From the NCBI GenBank assembly GCA_902595115.1, contig CACJOS010000006.1, positions 1 to 63,872 of the forward strand: a stretch of DNA of 63,872 bases, read 5' to 3'. This document shows, piece by piece, positions 9,668 to 19,936 of the stretch. Made by a program: the position numbers and the translations under genes. Source of the DNA: an uncultured Pelagibacteraceae bacterium. GTDB lineage: Bacteria; Pseudomonadota; Alphaproteobacteria; Pelagibacterales; Pelagibacteraceae. Below the pieces are notes generated by a model, which was given only the letters and a program-made list of their open reading frames with translations, had not been told where the DNA came from and searched no databases. The first letter of the stretch is position 1. Every line of letters starts with the position of its first letter.

Positions 9668-11296
9668 ATGAATCATTACGAGACAAATCTTGATAAAAAC
9701 AAGGCCAATCATGTACCTTTGACCCCTCTTACATTTTTAAATAGAGCGAAAGATATTTATCCAAATTATGAAGCAATTATTTATGAAGATAGAAAATATA
9801 CCTGGATGCAGGTTTATAAAAGGTGCCTTAAATTTGCAAGCGCGTTAGAAAAAATAGGAATTAAAAAAGGAGACACAGTTTCATTCTTAGCTTTTAACAC
9901 TCCTGAGATTTTCGAAGCACATTATTCAGTCCCGATGACTGGTGCAATTCTTAATACAATTAATATTCGTTTAGATGCCAAAACAATTGCATATATTTTA
10001 GAACACAGTGAAGCTAAAGTATTAGTTGTTGATAGACAATTACATACAGAAGTTAAAAAAGCTTTATCCACTTTGAATAAAAAAATTACTATAATCGATA
10101 TAAATGATAAATATGCTGATCAGTCTAAGTTAGAGAAAATTGGTGATCTAGAATATGAGGAATTCCTTAATTCTGGAGATGAAAATTATAAGTGGAGAAT
10201 GCCGGATGATGAGTGGGAAGCAATTACACTTAGTTATACTTCAGGGACAACAGGAAACCCTAAAGGAGTAGTTTATCATCACAGAGGTTCATATTTAATG
10301 TCAACAGGAAGCGCTACGGCATGGAATATGCCTAACAGATTAAATTTTTTAACTATTGTTCCTATGTTTCATTGTAATGGATGGTGTTATCCATGGACTG
10401 TACCAATGTTAAATGGAAGAACAATTTGTTTAAGAAATATTGATGTCAAAAAAATATTTGAATTAATAGATAAATATAATGTAACTCACTTTGGTGGTGC
10501 TCCAATAGTATTAAATATGATTACAGGTGCTCCAGAATCAGACAGAAAAAAATTAAAAAATAAAGTTTATGTTCTCACTGCAGGCGCACCTCCTCCAAGC
10601 ATAATTTTCAAAAAAATGAAAAGCTTGGGTTTTGAGGTTATGCATGTTTACGGTCTAACCGAAACCTATGGTCATGTAACACAATGTGCTTGGAATGATG
10701 ACTGGAATGCATTTGAAGAAGAAAAACAAAACGAAATAAAAGCAAGACAAGGAGTAAGATATCCAAACACTGAAGGTGTTACAATTATGGATCCTGAAAC
10801 CATGAAGGAAGTTCCAAGAGATGGAAAAACCATTGGAGAAATAATGATAAGAGGAAATGTTGTTATGAAAGGATATTTTAAAGATAAAGATGCAACTGAT
10901 AAAGCAATGAAGGATGGATGGTTTCACTCAGGAGATTTAGCAGTAATGCATCCAGATGGTTATATAAAAATACAAGATAGATCAAAAGACATAATTATTT
11001 CTGGGGGTGAAAATATTTCATCTATTGAAATTGAAAATACATTAGCCAAACATCCTTCAGTGTCAATTGCTGCGGTAGTGGCAAAACCGGATGAAAAATG
11101 GGGAGAAGTACCGTGCGCATTTATAGAAGCTGTAAAAGATAAACCAACGACAGAAAAAGAATTAATTGATTTTTGTAAAGAAACACTTGCAAAATTTAAA
11201 GTTCCAAAAAAAATTGAATTTTGTGAATTACCAAAAACATCTACAGGAAAAATCCAAAAGTTTGAATTAAGAAAAAAGGCTAAGGAGCTAAACTGA
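9668..11296 (+). CDS. dmdB: Methylmercaptopropionate-CoA ligase (AMP-forming)
   Basis: Activates 3-methylmercaptopropionate with ATP and CoA. It has 542 residues. The adenylation motif SYTSGTTGNPKGV, the GLTETYGHV region, SGDLAVMHPDGYI, DIIISGGENISSIE and the catalytic STGKIQKFEL (K528) are all present, as in ANL-superfamily ligases. It lies between dmdC and the hydrolase, so the natural substrate is most likely MMPA, though medium-chain or short-chain fatty acids are possible. Its TGA stop is embedded in the CTGA that starts the next gene, and an AAGGAG box at 11282-11287 sits inside its last codons. Confidence 0.87.
   Translation: MNHYETNLDKNKANHVPLTPLTFLNRAKDIYPNYEAIIYEDRKYTWMQVYKRCLKFASALEKIGIKKGDTVSFLAFNTPEIFEAHYSVPMTGAILNTINIRLDAKTIAYILEHSEAKVLVVDRQLHTEVKKALSTLNKKITIIDINDKYADQSKLEKIGDLEYEEFLNSGDENYKWRMPDDEWEAITLSYTSGTTGNPKGVVYHHRGSYLMSTGSATAWNMPNRLNFLTIVPMFHCNGWCYPWTVPMLNGRTICLRNIDVKKIFELIDKYNVTHFGGAPIVLNMITGAPESDRKKLKNKVYVLTAGAPPPSIIFKKMKSLGFEVMHVYGLTETYGHVTQCAWNDDWNAFEEEKQNEIKARQGVRYPNTEGVTIMDPETMKEVPRDGKTIGEIMIRGNVVMKGYFKDKDATDKAMKDGWFHSGDLAVMHPDGYIKIQDRSKDIIISGGENISSIEIENTLAKHPSVSIAAVVAKPDEKWGEVPCAFIEAVKDKPTTEKELIDFCKETLAKFKVPKKIEFCELPKTSTGKIQKFELRKKAKELN
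11282..11296 (+). promoter_or_regulatory. Strong Shine-Dalgarno followed by a CTG start (CTGA overlap)
   Basis: AAGGAG at 11282-11287 lies 5 bases before CTG at 11293-11295, and that CTG shares bases with the dmdB TGA (11294-11296). Ideal spacing and the 4-base CTGA overlap, equivalent to the common ATGA, decide the hydrolase start. Confidence 0.6.
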
Positions 11297-12069
11297 ATTT
11301 AGAGGTAGACAATAAAAATGTGTTTATCTCTACAGGAGGTATGGATATTGATAAGTCTAAACCAACAATACTTTTGATGCATGGAAGCGGACTAACACAT
11401 ATTGTTTGGTCTCTTCACGAACAATTTTATGCTTCTCAAGGATTTAATGTTTTATCAGTAGATTTACCTGGTCATGGAAACTCAGATGGTCCTTCGATAA
11501 AATCAATAGAAGAAATATCTGATTGGGTTGTAGGTTTAATTAATAAATTAGATTTGAAAAAAATTAATTTTATTGGTCATTCCCAAGGTTGTCTAATTGG
11601 AATTGATTTTGCATCAAAATATCCAAAATTAATAAATAAATTAGTTCTTGTTGCAGGTTCTTATATGCTGCCAGTAAATCAAGATTTGTTGGATTTAGCA
11701 GAAGCAGGTGATGATAAAGCGATTCATTTAATGATGAAATGGGGCTATGAAGGTTCAAAAGCCTTTATTGGAGGAAATCCAGTAAAAAAAATTATTAATT
11801 CAACACGAGAAATTCGAGAAATTTTGTCTGTAGACTTAAGCGCTTGTAACAACTATAAAGCCGGAAAAGAATCTCTAGATAAAATAGAATGTCCAACTCT
11901 ATGTATATTTGGAGATTTAGACAAAATGGTGCCTCTCAAAGTAGGAAATAAAATGGCTGAAATTATAAAAAACTCACAAGTAAAAGTAATTCAAAATTGT
12001 GGTCATATGATTATTTATGAGAAAGCTTTCGAGATGAGAAAACTAGTTAAAGAATTTTTATTGAATTAA
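11293..12069 (+). CDS. Alpha/beta hydrolase inside the dmd operon, probable CTG start
   Basis: Serine hydrolase of unknown substrate, 258 residues if it starts at CTG 11293. Visible parts are the oxyanion segment [17 protein letters not shown], the nucleophile elbow GHSQG (S97), an acid in FGDLDKMVP (D210) and the base in NCGHM (H238), so the triad is complete. No signal peptide is evident, so it is probably cytoplasmic. CTG has an AAGGAG box at ideal spacing; GTG at 11320 is the next candidate and would remove the first predicted strand ([11 protein letters not shown]). Its stop overlaps the dmdA ATG by one base. By position it may hydrolyse a thioester or ester of DMSP breakdown; that is inference. 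It is not a crotonase-type DmdD. Confidence 0.8.
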   Translation: MNLEVDNKNVFISTGGMDIDKSKPTILLMHGSGLTHIVWSLHEQFYASQGFNVLSVDLPGHGNSDGPSIKSIEEISDWVVGLINKLDLKKINFIGHSQGCLIGIDFASKYPKLINKLVLVAGSYMLPVNQDLLDLAEAGDDKAIHLMMKWGYEGSKAFIGGNPVKKIINSTREIREILSVDLSACNNYKAGKESLDKIECPTLCIFGDLDKMVPLKVGNKMAEIIKNSQVKVIQNCGHMIIYEKAFEMRKLVKEFLLN

Positions 12070-13178
12070 TGAGTAATTTTTATATTGCAAAATCAAGAAG
12101 ACTTAGAGGCACAAAATATACCTCAAGAGTTGAGAAACAAGGTGTTACTCATTACACAGTCTATAATCATATGTTACTACCAGCTGCATTTGGACCACTC
12201 GATGAATTATATCATCATCTTAAAGAGCATGTTCAAGTTTGGGACGCAGCGGTGCAAAGACAGCTTGAAATTTCAGGAAAAGACTCATCTAAACTCGTGC
12301 AATTAATGACTTGTAGAGATTTATCAAAATCGAAAGTTGGCAGGTGTTATTATTGCCCAATAATTGATGACAACGCTGGATTAATTAATGATCCAGTAGT
12401 TTTAAAACTTTCGGATACACGTTGGTGGATATCATTATCAGACTCAGATGTTGGACTATTTGCAAAAGGACTTGCAATAGGAAGAAATTTTGATGTTAAA
12501 ATCTCAGAGCCTGATGTAGATATATTTTCAGTTCAGGGACCAAAATCATTTAAACTAATGGAAAAAGTTTTAGGTCCTAAAATTACTCAATTAAAGTTTT
12601 TCGGTTTTGATTACTTTGAATTTGGTGGAGCGAAACATCTTATTGCTAGATCAGGATGGTCTAAACAAGGTGGCTACGAAGTCTATATGGAGCATACTGA
12701 GGCTGGATTAGCTTTGTATGATAAACTATTTGAGGTTGGTGATGAATTTAACTTAAAACCAGGGTGCCCAAACTTAATTGAAAGGATAGAAAGTTCGTTG
12801 TTATCATATGGAAATGATATGGATTTAGGCGATAACCCATATGAATGTGGATTTGATAATTATATAAATCTTGATAACGATATTGAATTTTTAGGAAAAG
12901 AAGCACTAAAGCGAATAAGGTCTGAGGGTGTTAAGAAAAAACTAATGGGAGTAAAACTTGATATCGATAATATTTCCGTTACTGGATCAATGAATTTGTA
13001 TGATAGTAAAAATGAAATAATTGGCGAACTTAGGTCAGGATCATATAATCCAATGTTTAAACAAGCTATTGGAATAGCTATGATCAAAAAACCTTACTTT
13101 AAACCTTCTCAAGAATTTAAGGTCAAAATAAACGGTAAAAACGTAAGCGGAAAAGTTTGCGATTTACCTTTCATTTAG
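12069..13178 (+). CDS. dmdA: Dimethylsulfoniopropionate demethylase
   Basis: Transfers a methyl group from DMSP to tetrahydrofolate, giving methylmercaptopropionate; a GcvT-fold enzyme. The 369 residues are the length I know for DmdA. The N-terminal [13 protein letters not shown], the TVYNHMLLP segment, LKEHVQVWD and the [12 protein letters not shown] block resemble known DmdA far more than GcvT, sarcosine or dimethylglycine oxidases. The C-terminal domain holds the barrel with GELRSG. The ATG overlaps the hydrolase stop. Neighbouring dmdB and dmdC supply the next two steps. The demethylation provides reduced sulfur and one-carbon units, both important to SAR11 bacteria, which lack assimilatory sulfate reduction (established knowledge). 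Confidence 0.93.
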   Translation: MSNFYIAKSRRLRGTKYTSRVEKQGVTHYTVYNHMLLPAAFGPLDELYHHLKEHVQVWDAAVQRQLEISGKDSSKLVQLMTCRDLSKSKVGRCYYCPIIDDNAGLINDPVVLKLSDTRWWISLSDSDVGLFAKGLAIGRNFDVKISEPDVDIFSVQGPKSFKLMEKVLGPKITQLKFFGFDYFEFGGAKHLIARSGWSKQGGYEVYMEHTEAGLALYDKLFEVGDEFNLKPGCPNLIERIESSLLSYGNDMDLGDNPYECGFDNYINLDNDIEFLGKEALKRIRSEGVKKKLMGVKLDIDNISVTGSMNLYDSKNEIIGELRSGSYNPMFKQAIGIAMIKKPYFKPSQEFKVKINGKNVSGKVCDLPFI

Positions 13179-13199
13179 TATAAATTCACAAAATATACT

Positions 13200-14198
13200 A
13201 TGAATATTGCAATCGTCGGAGCTACCGGAAATGTAGGAAGAAAGATCCTTGAAGTTTTAGAAAAAAAAAATTTTAAGGTAGATAATTTATATCTATTAGC
13301 TTCAAGTAAAAGTTTGGGATCATCTTTAAATTTTAAAGGCAAAGATATTAAAATTGAACTACTAGATGATTTTGATTTTTCAAAAGTTGATTTGACTTTC
13401 TTTTCTGCAGGTGGAAAAATTTCAGAAAAGTTTGCCCCAAAAGCCGCTAAAAATTCTATTGTGGTTGATAACTCTAGTTTTTTTAGGATGGACCCAGAGG
13501 TTCCACTAATAGTACCACAAGTGAATCCAAATGACATGAAGAATATACCAAAAAATATAATTGCTAATCCCAATTGTTCTACTGCTCAGTTGGTGATAGT
13601 TCTAAAACCACTTCATGATTCATATAAAATAAAAAGAGTTGTTGTATCTACATATCAATCAACATCAGGTGCAGGAAAAGCACCGATGGATGAAATGGTT
13701 GAACAAACAATGGCTATAATAAATAGTAAAAAAGTTTCTTCAGAAAATTTTACTAAACAAATAGCTTTTAACGCAATACCCCACATAGATACTTTTGCAG
13801 AAGATGGATATACAAAAGAAGAATTAAAGATGATACATGAAACAAAAAAGATTTTAGATGATAAAATTGAACTAACAGCAACATGTGTGAGAATTCCAGT
13901 AAAAGTTTCTCATGCAGAGTCTGTTAATATTGAATTTGAAAAACCTTTTACTGTAAAAAAAATAAGTGAAACTCTTAATAACTCACCAGGTTGTAAAGTT
14001 TTTGATAAAAGAGAAAATGCAGGTTACATTACCCCAGTAGATGCAGAAGGTAAAAATGAGACTTTTGTATCAAGAATAAGAGAGGATAATTCAAAAAATA
14101 ATTCTTTGAATTTATGGATTGTTTCAGATAACTTATTAAGAGGTGCGGCTCTTAACGCTGTAGAAATTGCAGAAACATATTTTAGGATGGGAAAATGA
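13200..14198 (+). CDS. asd: Aspartate-semialdehyde dehydrogenase
   Basis: Reduces aspartyl phosphate to aspartate semialdehyde at the head of Lys/DAP, Met and Thr synthesis. It has 332 residues. The NADP motif GATGNVG is at 7-13, the active-site Cys in NPNCSTAQ is at about 128, then TYQSTSGAGK and the substrate Arg/His region RIPVKVSHAESV. It follows dmdA by 21 bases and ends overlapping sdhC by 4 bases (ATGA), so it is coupled to the succinate dehydrogenase genes. Confidence 0.96.
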   Translation: MNIAIVGATGNVGRKILEVLEKKNFKVDNLYLLASSKSLGSSLNFKGKDIKIELLDDFDFSKVDLTFFSAGGKISEKFAPKAAKNSIVVDNSSFFRMDPEVPLIVPQVNPNDMKNIPKNIIANPNCSTAQLVIVLKPLHDSYKIKRVVVSTYQSTSGAGKAPMDEMVEQTMAIINSKKVSSENFTKQIAFNAIPHIDTFAEDGYTKEELKMIHETKKILDDKIELTATCVRIPVKVSHAESVNIEFEKPFTVKKISETLNNSPGCKVFDKRENAGYITPVDAEGKNETFVSRIREDNSKNNSLNLWIVSDNLLRGAALNAVEIAETYFRMGK

Positions 14199-14581
14199 AA
14201 AATGACAATCCATTATCACCACATATTCAAATATATAACTGGCACATATCTTCTTTAGTCTCAATTTCACACCGAATTACAGGAATAATAAACTTTGTAT
14301 CTTTAACTTTGATATGTTTCTGGGTTTCCTATTTGGTTTTAGGAAAAGATAACTATGAACTTGTATTTGTTTTTTTGAATTCTTTTTTTGGGAAATTTTT
14401 AATCATGGGAATTGTTTGGTCTTTTTCTTTTCAAATATTAAGTGAAATAAGACATTTGTTTTGGGACTACGGCATTGGATTTGATCTAAAAATTGCAAAT
14501 ATCACAGGGTCATTAGTGATAGTTGGTTCATTTATATTAACTATTTTAATTTACATATTAGGAAAAAACTTTTTATTATGA
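14195..14581 (+). CDS. sdhC: Succinate dehydrogenase cytochrome b556 subunit
   Basis: Membrane anchor of complex II that helps bind heme b and ubiquinone. The 128 residues carry three hydrophobic spans (about 28-52, 66-88, 104-125). The family signature NPLSPHIQIYNW is at the N-terminus, followed by SSLVSISHRITG, whose Ser and Arg belong to the quinone site; the heme-ligand His is in EIRHLFWD. ATGA overlaps link it to asd and sdhD. Confidence 0.95.
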   Translation: MKNDNPLSPHIQIYNWHISSLVSISHRITGIINFVSLTLICFWVSYLVLGKDNYELVFVFLNSFFGKFLIMGIVWSFSFQILSEIRHLFWDYGIGFDLKIANITGSLVIVGSFILTILIYILGKNFLL

Positions 14582-14907
14582 TTTCTGCAACAAAAAAGTG
14601 GATATTTCTAAAGTTGAGTGCTGTAGTTATGTTGCCTCTGATGATCTGGTTTATATTTCAATTGGTATCTATATATAGTATGGGTTTTGATGACATTAAT
14701 TCTTTTTTTGTAAAGCAACCAAATAAGTTATTATTCTCTTTATTTGTAATAATTACATACTTTTACTCAGCATTAAGCATAAGTGAGGTATTTGAGGATT
14801 ATATAACGAATGAAAAAATAAAAAATGTCGCAAACAAAACACTCTATTTATTTGCTATTATAATGCCAATTTTTACAATATTTATATTATACAAACTAAG
14901 TTTATGA
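14578..14907 (+). CDS. sdhD: Succinate dehydrogenase hydrophobic membrane anchor subunit
   Basis: Second membrane anchor of complex II. The 109 residues give three predicted membrane helices (about 16-33, 46-64, 86-106). Sequence is poorly conserved, as is normal for SdhD; the position between sdhC and sdhA with 4-base overlaps on both sides makes the call. The segment [12 protein letters not shown] resembles the SdhD loop after helix 2. Confidence 0.92.
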   Translation: MISATKKWIFLKLSAVVMLPLMIWFIFQLVSIYSMGFDDINSFFVKQPNKLLFSLFVIITYFYSALSISEVFEDYITNEKIKNVANKTLYLFAIIMPIFTIFILYKLSL

Positions 14908-16679
14908 GCAGTTACAAAATAATAGATCACGAATACGATGTTGTAGTTCTAGGCGCGGGAGGATCTGGTCTTAGAGCTGCAGTCGGATTAAGTGAAGCTG
15001 GATTAAAGACAGCATGTATCTCAAAAGTATTTCCAACTCGTAGTCATACATCTGCAGCGCAAGGAGGAATTTCAGCAGCATTAGGAAATATGGGTGAAGA
15101 TGATTGGAGATGGCATATGTATGATACTGTTAAAGGATCTGATTGGTTGGGAGATCAGGACTGTATCGAATATCTTTGTAAAGAAGCACCAAGAGCAGTT
15201 TTAGAGCTTGAAAAATATGGGGTGCCATTTAGCAGAACTGAAGACGGCAAAATTTATCAAAGACCATTTGGTGGTATGACAAAAAATTATGGAAATGGAA
15301 CGGTGCAGAGAACTTGTGCAGCGGCTGATAGAACAGGCCATGCAATTTTACATACACTTTATGGACAAGCTTTGAAACATAACACCGAGTTTTTTATTGA
15401 ATATTTTGCATTAGACTTATTAATGAAAAATGGAGAGTGTAAAGGATTGATAGCATGGAATTTAAATGACGGAACAATTCATAGGTTTAGATCACATATT
15501 ACAATAATTGCAACTGGAGGATATGGTAAAGTTTACTATTCGGCAACTTCTGCTCATACTTGTACTGGTGATGGAAATGCAATGGTTTTAAGAGCTGGGT
15601 TACCACTTCAAGATATGGAGTTTGTACAATTTCATCCCACTGGTATTTATGGTCATGGAACTTTGATTTCCGAAGGTGTTAGAGGTGAGGGAGGATATTT
15701 AGTAAATTCTAAAGGCGAAAGGTTTATGGAAAAATATGCACCTAAAGCAAAAGATCTTGCTTCCAGAGATGTTGTAAGTAGATCAATTGCAGTTGAAATT
15801 AATGAAGGTCGTGGCGTCGGCAAGGATAAAGATCATGTTCATTTACATCTTAATCATTTAGACCAAAAAGTAATTGAAGACAGATTGCCAGGCATCTCTG
15901 AAGCTTCAAGACTTTTTGCGAATGTTGATGTAACTAAGGAACCAATTCCAGTAGTACCAACAGTTCATTATAATATGGGTGGAATACCTACTAATTATAA
16001 AGCGGAAGTAATAACAATGAACGGATCAGAAAAAACTGTGCCAGGACTTATGGCAATTGGCGAGGCTGCTTGTGTCTCAGTTCATGGTGCAAATAGACTG
16101 GGATCAAATTCTTTAATTGATTTAGTTGTTTTTGGCAGAGCAGCAGCAAAAAGAGCAGCTGAACTTGTAAAACCTGGCATGAAACACGAAGACATACCTC
16201 AAAGTGAGACAGATAAATGCTTAGACAGATTTGATAAATTAAGAAACTCAAAGGGATCAAATCCTACTGCAGAATTAAGATTAGCAATGCAAAAGACTAT
16301 GCAATCAAAATGTGCAGTATTTAGAACTGAAAAAACTTTAACAGAAGGTGTCAATGAAATTAGAAAACCTTTTGAAGGTATGGAAAATATTTCTGTAAAA
16401 GATAATTCTTTAATTTTTAATACAGATTTAGTTGAAACACTTGAATTTGATAATTTAATTAGACAAGCAATCACAACCATGGATTCTGCCTATAGCAGAA
16501 AAGAGAGCAGAGGCGCCCATGCAAGGGAAGATTTTCCTAAAAGAGATGACAAATCTTTTATGAAACATACTTTGTCTTGGTGTGATGGTACAAAAACTAA
16601 AATTGACTATAGACCAGTAAATATTTCAACACTTACAAGTGATGTTCAGTACTTTCCTCCACAAGAAAGAGTATATTAA
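14904..16679 (+). CDS. sdhA: Succinate dehydrogenase flavoprotein subunit
   Basis: Oxidises succinate to fumarate and passes electrons to SdhB. It has 591 residues. The FAD dinucleotide fold [13 protein letters not shown] is at about 14-26, the covalent-FAD His is in [11 protein letters not shown], the substrate region is [11 protein letters not shown], and [14 protein letters not shown] binds FAD near the C-terminal third; the active-site Arg lies in the [15 protein letters not shown] region. It ends on the first base of sdhB. Length and motifs are complete. Confidence 0.98.
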   Translation: MSSYKIIDHEYDVVVLGAGGSGLRAAVGLSEAGLKTACISKVFPTRSHTSAAQGGISAALGNMGEDDWRWHMYDTVKGSDWLGDQDCIEYLCKEAPRAVLELEKYGVPFSRTEDGKIYQRPFGGMTKNYGNGTVQRTCAAADRTGHAILHTLYGQALKHNTEFFIEYFALDLLMKNGECKGLIAWNLNDGTIHRFRSHITIIATGGYGKVYYSATSAHTCTGDGNAMVLRAGLPLQDMEFVQFHPTGIYGHGTLISEGVRGEGGYLVNSKGERFMEKYAPKAKDLASRDVVSRSIAVEINEGRGVGKDKDHVHLHLNHLDQKVIEDRLPGISEASRLFANVDVTKEPIPVVPTVHYNMGGIPTNYKAEVITMNGSEKTVPGLMAIGEAACVSVHGANRLGSNSLIDLVVFGRAAAKRAAELVKPGMKHEDIPQSETDKCLDRFDKLRNSKGSNPTAELRLAMQKTMQSKCAVFRTEKTLTEGVNEIRKPFEGMENISVKDNSLIFNTDLVETLEFDNLIRQAITTMDSAYSRKESRGAHAREDFPKRDDKSFMKHTLSWCDGTKTKIDYRPVNISTLTSDVQYFPPQERVY

Positions 16680-17452
16680 TGGTTCAAATAAGGTTACCTG
16701 AGAATTCAAAGATTGAAAAAGGAAACTATTATAAAGATAAAACAGGGTCGAAAAATTTAAGGAAAGTAAACATTTACAGATGGGATCCTTCGGCAGGAAA
16801 AAATCCGAGAATAGACACTTATGAAGTTGATATGGATAATTGCCCTTCTAAAGTTTTAGACATCTTAAACAAAATTAAAAACGAAATCGACCCATCTATC
16901 GCATATAGAAGATCCTGCGCTCATGGAGTTTGTGGTTCTTGCGCAATGAATATGGATGGAAAAAATGGGCTTGCTTGTACTAAACCACACTCTGAAATCA
17001 AAGGTGATATAAATATTTATCCCTTGCCTCATTTAAAAGTGTTAAAAGATTTAATTGGAGATTTAAGCACATTATACAAACAATACGAGTCAGTAGAACC
17101 TTGGCTTAAAACCTCAAAAAGAAATGATGAAAAAGAAAATCTACAATCCAAAAAAGATAGAGCAAAATTAGATGGTTTGTATGAATGCATAATGTGCGCT
17201 TGCTGTTCAACGTCTTGCCCAAGTTATTGGTGGAATGGAGAAAAATATTTAGGACCAGCTGTCTTACTTCAAGCTTATAGATGGATCATAGATAGTAGAG
17301 ATGAAGATAGAAAAGCCAGACTAAAAAAAGTTGCAGACGAGTTAAAATTATATAGATGTCATACTATCATGAATTGCACAAACGCATGCCCAAAGGGTTT
17401 AAATCCAGCAAAAGCGATTGCATCTATTAAGAAAATGCTTGCAACAAGCTAA
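16679..17452 (+). CDS. sdhB: Succinate dehydrogenase iron-sulfur subunit
   Basis: Carries electrons from FAD to ubiquinone through three Fe-S clusters. It has 257 residues. The 2Fe-2S ligands are in [18 protein letters not shown] plus a later Cys, the 4Fe-4S ligands in [12 protein letters not shown], and the 3Fe-4S/4Fe-4S ligands in [17 protein letters not shown]. It is the last gene of sdhCDAB; 23 bases separate it from mmsA. Confidence 0.98.
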   Translation: MVQIRLPENSKIEKGNYYKDKTGSKNLRKVNIYRWDPSAGKNPRIDTYEVDMDNCPSKVLDILNKIKNEIDPSIAYRRSCAHGVCGSCAMNMDGKNGLACTKPHSEIKGDINIYPLPHLKVLKDLIGDLSTLYKQYESVEPWLKTSKRNDEKENLQSKKDRAKLDGLYECIMCACCSTSCPSYWWNGEKYLGPAVLLQAYRWIIDSRDEDRKARLKKVADELKLYRCHTIMNCTNACPKGLNPAKAIASIKKMLATS

Positions 17453-17475
17453 TTAGTTATTTAAATAATTTTTCA

Positions 17476-18969
17476 ATGAATTTAATTCAACACTTTGTAA
17501 ATGGAAATTTATCAAAAGGTGACTCCATGAAAAGAGGTAAAGTTTTCAATCCTGCAATTGGAGAACAAACTTCTGAAGTGATACTAGGATCCAAAAAAGA
17601 TTTAGATAATGCAGTTTTAATCGCAAAAAAAGCTTTTGAAAGTTGGTCACTTAAGCCACCACTTCAAAGAGCAAGAGTAATGTTTAAGTTTAAAGAATTA
17701 ATTGAGAAAAACTCCGATGAAATTACAAAAATGATTGTTGCAGAACATGGAAAAGTTTATGAAGATGCGAAGGGTTCTTTGACAAGAGGTTTAGAAGTTG
17801 TTGAATTTGCATGTGGAATTCCCCAAATCTTAAAAGGAGAGTTTACTGAGAATGTTGGCTCTGAAGTTGATAGCTGGTCTATAAGACAACCATTGGGAGT
17901 TTGTGCTGGTATTACCCCATTTAATTTTCCAGCCATGGTTCCCATGTGGATGTTTCCGATGGCAATTGCATGCGGAAATACATTCATACTCAAACCATCT
18001 GAAAAAGATCCATCATGTTCAATAAAACTAGCGGAACTATTTAAAGAAGCTGGTTTACCAGATGGTGTATTTAATGTTGTTAATGGAGATAAAGAAGTTG
18101 TGGATGCAATTTTAGTTAACAAAGATATTCAGGCTGTAAGTTTTGTCGGATCTACTCCAATTGCAAAATATATTTATGAAAATGCCGCTAAAAATGAAAA
18201 AAGAGTTCAGGCCCTTGGTGGTGCAAAAAATCATTGTGTTGTGATGCCTGACTGCGATTTAGATCAAGCAGTAAATGGTTTGATGGGAGCAGCTTATGGA
18301 TCTGCAGGAGAAAGGTGTATGGCTCAATCGGTTGCAGTTGCAGTTGGTGGCATTGGCGATAAATTAGTTGAGAAACTATCAAGAAAAGTAGAAGCCCTAA
18401 AAGTTGGCCCCGGCATGGATAAAAACTCTGAGATGGGTCCATTGGTAACTAGAGAACACTTAGATAAAGTAAAAGGATATGTTGATTTAGGTGTTAAAGA
18501 GGGAGCAAAACTTGTTGTAGATGGAAGAAACTTAAAACTACAAGGATATGAAAAAGGTTTCTTTATTGGAGGATGTTTGTTTGACGATGTTAAAAAAGAT
18601 ATGAGAATTTATAATGAGGAAATATTTGGACCAGTACTATCAGTAGTGCGTGCAAATGATTTTTCTGAAGCTACACAATTAGTAAATGATCACGAATTTG
18701 GAAATGGAGTGAGTATTTTCACAAGAGATGGTGATGCAGCTAGAAGTTTTTCCAGTAAAATAAAAGTTGGAATGGTTGGAATAAATATTCCAATACCTGT
18801 ACCAATGGCGTTTCATAGTTTTGGAGGTTGGAAAAGATCTCTTTTTGGCGATCAACACATGCATGGACCAGAGGGTGTCAGATTTTATACAAAACTTAAA
18901 ACTGTAACGTCGAGATGGCCATCAGGCATAAGATCAAACCCAGAGTTTGTTATGCCTACAATGAAATAA
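17476..18969 (+). CDS. mmsA: Methylmalonate-semialdehyde dehydrogenase (CoA-acylating)
   Basis: Aldehyde dehydrogenase that forms propionyl-CoA from methylmalonate semialdehyde, or acetyl-CoA from malonate semialdehyde. The 497 residues fit the MmsA branch: [33 protein letters not shown], the catalytic Cys C281 in AGERCMAQS and the [14 protein letters not shown] block. It lies between sdhB and mdh (1 base before mdh) in a TCA-cycle run. Known roles are valine, inositol and beta-alanine breakdown, and it could also drain malonate semialdehyde derived from acrylate of DMSP; which applies here cannot be told from sequence. Confidence 0.9.
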   Translation: MNLIQHFVNGNLSKGDSMKRGKVFNPAIGEQTSEVILGSKKDLDNAVLIAKKAFESWSLKPPLQRARVMFKFKELIEKNSDEITKMIVAEHGKVYEDAKGSLTRGLEVVEFACGIPQILKGEFTENVGSEVDSWSIRQPLGVCAGITPFNFPAMVPMWMFPMAIACGNTFILKPSEKDPSCSIKLAELFKEAGLPDGVFNVVNGDKEVVDAILVNKDIQAVSFVGSTPIAKYIYENAAKNEKRVQALGGAKNHCVVMPDCDLDQAVNGLMGAAYGSAGERCMAQSVAVAVGGIGDKLVEKLSRKVEALKVGPGMDKNSEMGPLVTREHLDKVKGYVDLGVKEGAKLVVDGRNLKLQGYEKGFFIGGCLFDDVKKDMRIYNEEIFGPVLSVVRANDFSEATQLVNDHEFGNGVSIFTRDGDAARSFSSKIKVGMVGINIPIPVPMAFHSFGGWKRSLFGDQHMHGPEGVRFYTKLKTVTSRWPSGIRSNPEFVMPTMK

Positions 18970-18970
18970 C

Positions 18971-19936
18971 ATGAAAAAAAAAATTTCACTTATAGGGGCT
19001 GGTCAAATAGGAGGCACCCTTGCGCATTTAATTGGGATTAAAGAACTTGTTTCTGAAGTTGTATTGTTTGATGTTGCCCCGGGTGTTGCAAAAGGTAAAG
19101 CATTAGATATTGCACAATCATCCTCAGTTGATGGTTTCGATGTAAAATTTAAAGGTACTGACAAGTATGAGGATATTAAAGACTCCGATGTTATAATAAT
19201 TACTGCAGGCGTACCTAGAAAACCTGGAATGAGTAGAGACGATCTATTAGGTATCAATTTAAAAATCATGAAGCAAGTTGCACTTGGTGTGAAAAATAAC
19301 TGCCCAGAGGCATTTGTAATTTGTATTACTAATCCGTTAGATGTTATGGTCATGGCATTTCAGAAGTACTCAAAACTACCAACAAATAAAGTTGTTGGAA
19401 TGGCAGGTATTCTAGATAGTTCGAGATTTAAACTTTTTTTATCTTTAGAATTAGGTGTGCCAGTAAAAGAAATAGATGCAATGGTTATGGGCGGTCATGG
19501 AGATACAATGGTCCCACTTCCTAGATTTACTAAAGTCAACGGTAAAATGCTAAATGATTTAATTAGCGAGGGAAAAATTTCAGCAGATAAAGTTGAAAGT
19601 ATTAATCAAAGAACAAGAGATGGAGGTGCAGAAATAGTAAAATATTTAGAAAAAGGATCAGCATATTATGCCCCCGCAGCTTCGGGTGTAGAGATGGCTA
19701 TATCTTTTCTCAATGATGAAAAAAAAGTTTTACCATGTGCTGCACATTTAAACGGCGAGTATGGCATTAAAAACGTTTATGCTGGTGTTCCAGTTTTGAT
19801 AGGAAATAAAGGTGTAGAAAAAATTGAGGAAATCCAGCTCGATGAAAAAGAAAAAAAAGAATTTTTAAATTCAGTAAATGCGGTTGAAAAGCTTTGGGAG
19901 GCAGCCGTAAAAATTGATCCTGAATTGAATAATTGA
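18971..19936 (+). CDS. mdh: Malate dehydrogenase (NAD, LDH-like type)
   Basis: Oxidises malate to oxaloacetate. The 321 residues match alphaproteobacterial MDH of the LDH-like group. The Rossmann motif is [12 protein letters not shown], the substrate loop [14 protein letters not shown] has the Arg pair expected for malate, [10 protein letters not shown] follows, and the catalytic His is in [13 protein letters not shown]. Its TGA shares its last base with the sucC ATG. Confidence 0.97.
   Translation: MKKKISLIGAGQIGGTLAHLIGIKELVSEVVLFDVAPGVAKGKALDIAQSSSVDGFDVKFKGTDKYEDIKDSDVIIITAGVPRKPGMSRDDLLGINLKIMKQVALGVKNNCPEAFVICITNPLDVMVMAFQKYSKLPTNKVVGMAGILDSSRFKLFLSLELGVPVKEIDAMVMGGHGDTMVPLPRFTKVNGKMLNDLISEGKISADKVESINQRTRDGGAEIVKYLEKGSAYYAPAASGVEMAISFLNDEKKVLPCAAHLNGEYGIKNVYAGVPVLIGNKGVEKIEEIQLDEKEKKEFLNSVNAVEKLWEAAVKIDPELNN

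Noticed and set aside
12069-13178. dmdA gene product as glycine cleavage T protein or dimethylglycine oxidase
   Set aside because: Length of 369, the N-terminal [22 protein letters not shown] blocks and the dmdB-dmdC neighbours fit DmdA better.
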